DNA of 64,000 nt from Tanypteryx hageni (lineage: Eukaryota; Arthropoda; Insecta; Odonata; Petaluridae): contig CM054118.1 in NCBI GenBank assembly GCA_028673005.1, positions 1,819,410-1,883,409 of the forward strand, in the 5' to 3' direction. Both the position numbers and the translations under genes were made by a program. Positions within the stretch are counted from its first letter, which is position 1. Every line of letters begins with the position of its first letter. This document shows, in pieces, positions 57,803 through 64,000 of the stretch. Under the pieces are notes generated by a model. The model made no database searches and was not told where the DNA came from. It worked only from the letters and a program-made list of their open reading frames with translations.

Positions 57803-60038
57803 TCACAGTCTCTGCTTTTGAGCCTTAATTTCTGCAAATTGATCAATGACCTCATCCAAATTCATCTCCTTTGCATATTCATGTTCAGTTGAAAGTAAAG
57901 CCAGATTTGTCAATCTTGTCTGACTCATGGTCGAGCAAAAGAAATTTTTTCTCGATTTCAATTTGGAAAAACTTCTTTCACATGAAGCAATAGACACACA
58001 GACAGTCAAAAGGAATCTCAAACACAGTGACAAGCTTGGCAGAAATTCACAAAAATCCCATTTCACAATAAACTCTAGAAACTGCAATGCTGTCCATTTC
58101 TTTGACTCCTCAATGCTGATTTTGGCAGCTTCTAAATGCCTCCGAAGTCATCCGATTTCCACACTGATATCTTCATCAGAGAATTCATCGAAAATCTGAG
58201 TCAAATTTGGAATATACTTCCGAAGTTGTTCTTCTGTTGCAACAACCAAAGTGTTTGGCTGAATAACAGCGAAGATTGACAGAATTTGATCCATTGATCT
58301 TGATGAAAGTGATCAAGACATTCAAACATAACCCTTTTTACTTCCTCTGGCAATGTGAGACCAGCATCCTTTGCCTTCTCTCCTGGCATCCTTTTTCGGA
58401 GCTTTACACTCCCTCTTCTCTCTATAGAAATGTCCATTTCCTCACACTATAGTTGCATAATGAATGACCCTCTCCACAATTTCATTGCACTGATCTCCAT
58501 CAGCATTTCCCATCGATGAGGTGAGACTGAAAAGAAGGAATAGACTCTCTCCAAGGTTCCAAAAAAGTCACACATGAAGAAATGCTTCCAAATGAGTGCA
58601 CTCTGCGAAGGTGCAGAGGATGATTTGCACAAGGCACAAACAATGCCTTGGGATTAATCTCTCTGATCTTTGACTGAACACCACCATGAATCCCAGCCAT
58701 AGTTGCAGCATTGTCATATCCTTGACCACAGCACAGGTTTATGTCCAGTCCATCTCTCTCCAGATGTTTCAGGATATCCTCTGTGAGCTCAGCAGCAGTC
58801 TTTCCGGCAATAGGGAAGAAGCCCAAGAATGATTTCTTTACTTCAACTTTGTCACATTCAATATGGACGTATCTGATCACTTTACACGTCTGGTCAGTGT
58901 GGGACACATTAGGAGTGCTGTCAAAATGAATCCAAAAATACTTTGCTTTCTTGATATCAGCCACTATTTTCTCTTTGGCATAATTCTCCAAAATGCAAAT
59001 GAACTCATTCTGAATCTTTGGAGATAAATACAAAGCCACCCTCCTCCCAAATGGAATAGAATGCTTAATCCTTACAAAATGTTCTTTCAAAACTGGATCA
59101 TAATTTGACAGCAACTCTACCAATTCCATGAAGTTTCCTTTATTTGCTAATGACATGTTCTCTTTCTGACCACGAAAAGGAAGATTCTGGTGAGCCAGAA
59201 ACAAGGTTACGTCCAAGAGGCAATGTAAAAATATCCCTCCATTTCTTTCTCTTCATGTCCATTGCTGCTTGATGGACTTGATCAATGGTTTTTTGAAGGC
59301 TCAACCCTGCTCTCAAGGTCTTCTATTTCTCCAGGCATAAGAGATGCTGCTCGGAAGCCTCATGGTCAGACTACTTTGGGTTTATCTTCCACCATGCTTG
59401 AAACCCAGTGACAAAGCTGGATGTTCCAATTCCTTTGTCATCAAGAGCAAACAGTCTGAAGCAAAAACAAAATAAACTTTCTTTTGATTGAGAGTAAACC
59501 ATCCATGTTCTCAGGACTTTCTCACCATTTGACAGAGCTTTATAGAACCATGCAGTGGTCAGCTGTCGACTCTTCCCTTTGGATTTCTCTCCTTGTCTTT
59601 GAACTGCACTGATAGGTCCCATCACTTCCCCTCTTAATAAGATCAAATCTCAAGTCATTTGGAACCAGGATTGGCCAAGCAGTGACATCAGAATAAATTG
59701 AAAATCTATCTGTCTCCTCTTTTTCATCAGAGTTTTCCTCCTGTGGGTGTGGATTTCTGCTGGCATCTCCTTCCTCTTCATCAGTTTCACTGCTTTTAGA
59801 AGATGAATTGCCATCCTCCAATCCTTTGCTCTCTCTCATTTGAATCCTCTTGTGAAGATGCTTCTTGTATTTGCCCTTCAGATTCACCAGGCTGATTATC
59901 TTCAGGACTTTCTCCTATTGCACTTGATGTTGAAGGTGTCACATACTTGAAAATTGATCCAGACATTGCCTGAGCCACCTGTTCCCTTGCCTTCTTCATT
60001 TTTCTTTGTTGGAATCCACTGGGTCGATTTCGCTTCAT
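57803..60038 (-). pseudogene. hAT transposase (ZMYM/DUF4371-like), frameshifted
   Basis: N-terminal MKRNRPSGFQQRKMKKAR, then an acidic Ser-rich region and a TTF-like part (59371-59646). The central domain (58500-59216) has LLSNYDPVLKEHF, IHFDSTPNVSHTDQ, CCGQGYDNAATMAGIHGGVQ and CANHPLHL. The C-terminal dimerisation motif is CVSIASCERSFSKLK (about 57985). Pieces lie in different frames with stops between. This family resembles zinc-finger MYM-type hAT proteins. Confidence 0.82.
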
Positions 60039-60107
60039 ATGGGTGTTTTCTGCAAAATTTCAAAATCATAATATATCTTTTATTAATAGCTGCTTCTTAT
60101 GGAGAAT

Positions 60108-60110
60108 ATA

Positions 60111-60149
<39 letters not shown>

Positions 60150-60412
60150 TGTCAACAAGGTGTTGGGATGAGGAAACCCAGTGAGCACTCACCAATCAGA
60201 CGACTTCAGGTTGGCGAGGCCCCGGGGATGTCGAAGTGACACACGTAAAATAACACAAAAACACAGAAACATCACAAACGTAAAGCTTTCGGAACTACTC
60301 CTTCTTCAGCTACAGAGAGAGAATATATATATATATGATATAAAACCTAAGGTACTTCTAGATATGCCACAGACCTGAAATTTGGCTTGCATAATGCAAG
60401 CACCTTCTACTA

Positions 60413-60448
<36 letters not shown>
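60108..60448 (-). mobile_element. Compound insertion: (TA)n, Penelope-tail unit, Helitron-like 3' end, (TA)n
   Basis: 60112-60147 and 60414-60448 are TA tracts. 60148-60310 is the inverse of 46860-47010 and includes a minus-strand hammerhead-like core (CTGAAGA at 60309-60303, GAAA at 60290-60287). 60333-60413 ends, on the plus strand, with the hairpin GCTTGCATAATGCAAGC plus CTAG, the same 3' end as the Helitron-like units at 13-15.7 kb. Confidence 0.6.
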
Positions 60449-60451
<3 letters not shown>

Positions 60452-62029
60452 CCAAAGCCTCTTTCCTCTGAACAGATGGTACACAGTATTGGCAGGGCTC
60501 CTATAAATATTATTACAAACACAAGCAGTGATTTTTCAGGAGTACTTAGGTAGAAAGGCATACATGCTCATACACATATATACATTAAAAACTTCTGTGT
60601 TCTAGATTCACTCCTCACGGTGCTCTCCACCCTTCACAAACTCTCTCTACCTGTCCCGATCTCTTGCTTCTTTTTTCAGTGTGGCAACGCTACTTTTTAT
60701 CAGACAATTACTAGACTTTGTGTATTCCTTCAGTATCATTTTGACTTCAAATTGAGAAAGGTTTCACAATTCCAAGAGCTGTCATAGTGTTTAAAATCGC
60801 AGCAGTTGTCATCCCTGGTGTACTGAATACGCCGCTTGCCTGCTCTTGTAAGTCAATATGGGTTTATCTTTCTTTTTCAATCAGATGCTGCAGCTTTCAA
60901 AATAAATCGAGTTTATTAGTGAAAATTCTCTAGCTTGTATTTCACGAAGGTGGAAATAGGAAGTTTTCTTCACACTAACGAATTTAGCAGGGATAAATGC
61001 CTAAGTCCTATATTTTTCTAATCCTAACAACCCAAGAGAGCCAAGAGAAGGGCTTTGAAGGAATTATCATTTTCATTAATGAAACCATCTCAGTAAAAGT
61101 GCTGAAATAAAGTCTCTGCCAATAGATGCGAAACTGTTCCTTTCAAGATATCGAGACCACATTAAAAGAGAAATTACGCACCAGGACTCAGCAAGAAATA
61201 ATCGCGGAAGATGGGCATTGTGCAGTAGAGGAGAAAATATAGACAACCATTAAATGCGATTCTTATATTCAATTTTCTTGCAAGAAACATCATAGTAACG
61301 TTTTTTGTGATAAATGTAATTCTGAAGACAGTATCTCGATTAATACTGGTAATTTTTTAACAGATAATAAAAAATGTTTGTTATAATAATTAATTATGTT
61401 TAATCAGAATTCAATGCATGTTTAATAAAGAATTACCACTGTGAGTCATTGTTAAACGAAATAAAATATTTTGAAAAAATCAAACCATTTATTCTTTCAA
61501 ACACCAGAGTTATATTTTGAAAAATGCATCGTGGACAAAATACACAGCACACCTGGTCATGTTACAAACAAGGGCGCACCGCCTTGAGGGTTAAATTTTT
61601 TTTCTTATATTGGCGAATTTTTCATTTGGTTTGAAAACTTGTACTGGTATTTCAACTCTCCCGATGGCACCTCTCTCTTGGCTGTCACCGGGGGCGGACC
61701 GCCCCTCTCGCACCCCCCTTTGTATGCCACTGACTACAACCAATGTAATTTTGGATTATATCCATACTCTCAGTTGCTCTCAAATTCTTTTTATGGTAAT
61801 ATAAATGTTCCATAAATATTTCTTAATTTTGATGTATCATATCTTATATTGAATTGGAGTCATTCGAGGCTGCTGACCACTTCCATTTACACTTTTCAAG
61901 TAGTGCAGTATGGTATGCTCTTCTATTTTTAAGCATAAACTTAAAAAGCTTGCTCTAAAAATTTTTAATTTATGTATGATGAGGAATGCATGATTTTACT
62001 AATGGCAAGCATGTCCTTTATCACTGCAG

Positions 62030-62236
62030 GTATTTTTGGATCTTGGCGATCGCTATCTCATTCGACCTGAGAACATACGCAGAGGATCCTTGCTAGGTCG
62101 CGGTGCATTTGGTTTTGTTTTCCGTGGTACATGCCGCCTTCGTGGTCCTGGTACATGGGGTGATGTGGCAATGAAGATGCTCCAACCAGTTCAACCTGGT
62201 GTTAGTGCAAGGCCGTCAGCTCTCATTGCTTATAAG
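62030..62236 (+). CDS. Lrrk: Lrrk exon: kinase N-lobe, glycine loop
   Basis: Encodes RYLIRPENIRRGSLLGRGAF then GFVFRGTC, the ATP-binding glycine-rich loop (GxGxFGxVF), and GDVAMKML with the ATP-positioning Lys in VAMK. Phase 0 both ends. Confidence 0.96.
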
Positions 62237-62737
62237 GTTTGTGTTTATATCTTAGGCTACATGGAAATCTTTAGTAAATTGACATAAAACAGAATTACAA
62301 GCTGATATTTACTAACTGAGGTGCTCCATCTATCTGAGAAATTGCAGGTGATCGCAGCAATTAGCATTGTAAAAACAAACAGGCCATTCATATACAAATG
62401 GTGATGAGGTAATAATTTTAGCTCTGCTAAATTGTTGATGATTTAGTATTATCAACCGAATGCATCCATTAGTTACATATAATACCTTTTTGTATGTATA
62501 TTACATACTTTTAAAATGAAATGCTATAAAATAATATATTTTTGGAAGGGTACTGCATACATAAAAATGTTAGGAATCACTATTTAACAGAGAACAAATA
62601 ATGATATTCTTAGAAGCTATGACAAGTGTGCTTCACTACTTCATTTCTTTAGAAATAAATAAATACTAGAGTATTATTCTCTAATAGTGCCTTAAATTGG
62701 TCTGTCGGTAATGAATGTCAACTTTAAATTTTTTTAG

Positions 62738-62989
62738 GCTGCTCAAGGGAAATGGGAACGTGATCCCCTTCAGTATGCATGCAAAGCATACTGTACGGCT
62801 CGGCAGGAACTCAACATCCTCCTCTCTCTTCATCACACAAACATCGTCCCTCTCGTTGGAGTGTGCACTAGGCCTCTTGCTTTGGTGCTTGACCTAGCAC
62901 CTCAAGGAGCTCTCGACACCACTCTGAGGCATTACAGAAGATCTGGTGCACGCCTCACTCCACATGTCCTTCAAGCAGTCATATTACAG
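62738..62989 (+). CDS. Lrrk: Lrrk exon: kinase alpha-C helix and hinge
   Basis: Encodes ARQELNILLSLHHTNIVPLV, with the alpha-C Glu expected to salt-bridge the VAMK Lys, and LALVLDLAPQGALDTTL as gatekeeper/hinge. This matches the LRRK-specific LVLxLAPxGxLD motif. The catalytic loop and activation loop lie beyond the window. Confidence 0.96.
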
Positions 62990-63095
62990 GTACTTCTTGT
63001 CTTTTTATAATGAAAATTCCTTTTAAAAAATGTCCGGCTAAATGTTCATTATAATAAGCTTGTGTGAACATATACTGCAAAGTCTTACTTGTGGA

Positions 63096-64000
63096 TTATA
63101 ATAATAATAATAATAATAAATTTATTAATCCAGAGATCATTACAATGATATAGGACAAGTCAAAAAATAAAATAAAAATACAGAAACATACATATAGAAG
63201 GGCAAGAAAAGGATTTGGAAAGCTAATCAATATATCTAAATATAAGAACATAAGAAAATTAAAATACAGTTTACAAGAGTATATACGTTACAGCAAAATA
63301 CGGTAATGACAAAAATAATTATAGTTTGTTGTATAGACGAGGACCAAGTGAATTAGGACCCATTAATGCTTTCCTAGTTCTAGTAAAGGAAATATGAAGA
63401 TTTTTAGATCCCCTGGTACCAAACTGATGGAAATCACAATTCTTTTCAAAATCACGTTTTTTTAATAAACAACAGTAAGGTAAGAATATATACACAGGGT
63501 ATAGGGAAAATATTAAGACTACTAAATAAAGGATGGCATGGACTTCTGTATGATTCATTAGCCATTAGACATAATACTTTTTTTGTATCCTAAAAATTTT
63601 AATGGCAAGAGGGGATGACCCCCAAAAAATGATACTATAACTTATGTGAGAATAGAATTCTCCATAGTAGAGGCTTAAGAGCACCTCCATGCTGACTGTG
63701 TGCCTAATATTTCGCAATAAAAAGCAGATTGAGCTAAGTTTACTCGCCAGGCTATTGATGTGGTTTTCCCATGTGATATGTGAATCAATTATTATGCCAA
63801 GAAAACTTGAACAATGGACAACCGGCATGGGTTTCCTTTCCATCTCCAGGACAGTATTTTCACAATATTTATTTACATGAGAGAATTGAATCACTTGTGA
63901 TTTATCTGCATTCAATTCGAGAAAATTATTTTGACACCACTGACTCAGTTGTTGAATAATTAATTTACTATTGCTTTTTAAATGGAGAGAGGTTTTTGCT
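63096..64000 (-). mobile_element. Jockey/CR1-group LINE, 3' part, runs off the window
   Basis: 3' end with (TAA)n at 63101-63120, then minus-strand C-terminal polyprotein pieces: SSFLGIIIDSHITWENHIN, VLLSLYYGEFYSHISYSIIF (63565-63915) and TRGSKNLHISFTRTRKALMG (63319-63558). The 3' end style resembles the LINE at 15969. A frameshift lies near 63560. Confidence 0.8.

Larger units (their letters stand above)
57529..61732 (-). mobile_element. Complete hAT element with 8-bp target duplication
   Basis: Ends CAGGGGCATACC and, inverted, CAGTGGCATACA, flanked by exact ACTACAAC (57521-57528 and 61733-61740). 4204 bp, with the transposase on the minus strand and a later compound insertion at about 60108-60448. 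Confidence 0.9.
5411..62989 (+). other. Lrrk: Lrrk gene span, partial at both ends (19 coding exons visible)
   Basis: The exons join into one open reading frame of 1248 codons with GT-AG borders and matching phases throughout. Domain order seen: LRRs, a Roc GTPase (P-loop GVQGIGKTS, DFGGQ, THYD), a COR region, then a kinase N-lobe with a GRGAFGFVF glycine loop and VAMK lysine. This order is known only in the ROCO/LRRK family, whose members are large GTP-regulated Ser/Thr kinases acting at endolysosomal membranes and on microtubule-linked traffic. Arthropods usually have a single Lrrk, so the gene is probably that orthologue; it could equally be labelled LRRK1- or LRRK2-like. The 5' ankyrin/LRR part and the catalytic HRD/DFG part lie outside. 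Introns reach 12.9 kb and are almost all transposon. No promoter is in the window. Confidence 0.93.

Noticed and set aside
1..64000. CRISPR array, operon or other prokaryotic system
   Set aside because: Spliced exons, LINEs, SINEs and hAT/piggyBac elements show a eukaryotic nuclear locus; no spaced short direct repeats were seen.

Overview
The window is intron-rich, AT-rich animal DNA, most likely from an arthropod and probably an insect with a large, transposon-loaded genome. The species cannot be named from the sequence. It holds one host gene on the + strand, a Lrrk-family (leucine-rich repeat, Roc-COR, kinase) gene. Nineteen coding exons between 5411 and 62989 encode 1248 consecutive codons. 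All introns are GT-AG and every intron phase is compatible with the next exon. The exons cover the last LRRs (5411-6009 and the start of exon 8653-8987), the Roc GTPase (8653 to about 10847), the COR region (11183 to 57169) and the N-lobe of the kinase (62030-62989). Exons upstream of the window and the rest of the kinase downstream are missing.

Nearly everything else is transposable elements stacked inside the introns. In 1-5410 a TA-flanked TIR repeat (A1) is split by a complete hAT element (792-4756) that itself carries a small insertion. The 6010-8652 intron has a TIR element (6230-8078) with a retroposon that carries two tRNA-like sequences in opposite orientation. The 11714-24633 intron holds TIR element B (11760-24411), which contains a Helitron-like array, a TIR element with AAGCAAATGCTT palindromes, a Jockey/CR1-group LINE and an RTE LINE. 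The 24843-36313 intron holds the second A copy (25280-36170), filled with a CR1 LINE, a Ty3/gypsy fragment with an env-like remnant, and an almost intact Penelope-like element. The 37118-39736 intron has two further TIR elements.

The 40689-51451 intron is the most complex. A hAT element begins at 40793 and is interrupted by mariner, piggyBac, an RTE-like LINE, an unclassified transposon, a tRNA SINE, Penelope tails and a piggyBac copy. Its 3' part lies inverted at about 49890-51400: the C-terminal transposase codons read on the minus strand, and the 8-bp target duplication is present in reverse complement. The 51592-56952 intron has a piggyBac MITE and a long CR1-type LINE with a 2A-like motif and duplicated 73-bp 5' units. 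The 57170-62029 intron has a complete hAT (57529-61732), and the last intron starts another LINE.

No prokaryotic features, CRISPR arrays or stand-alone RNA genes were seen. The points most worth follow-up are the tRNA-carrying inverted-repeat retroposon family (three copies with 12-18 bp target duplications), the hAT inversion, the Helitron-like array, the unclassified transposase at 44.6-46.0 kb, and the repeated hammerhead-like motifs of the Penelope tails.
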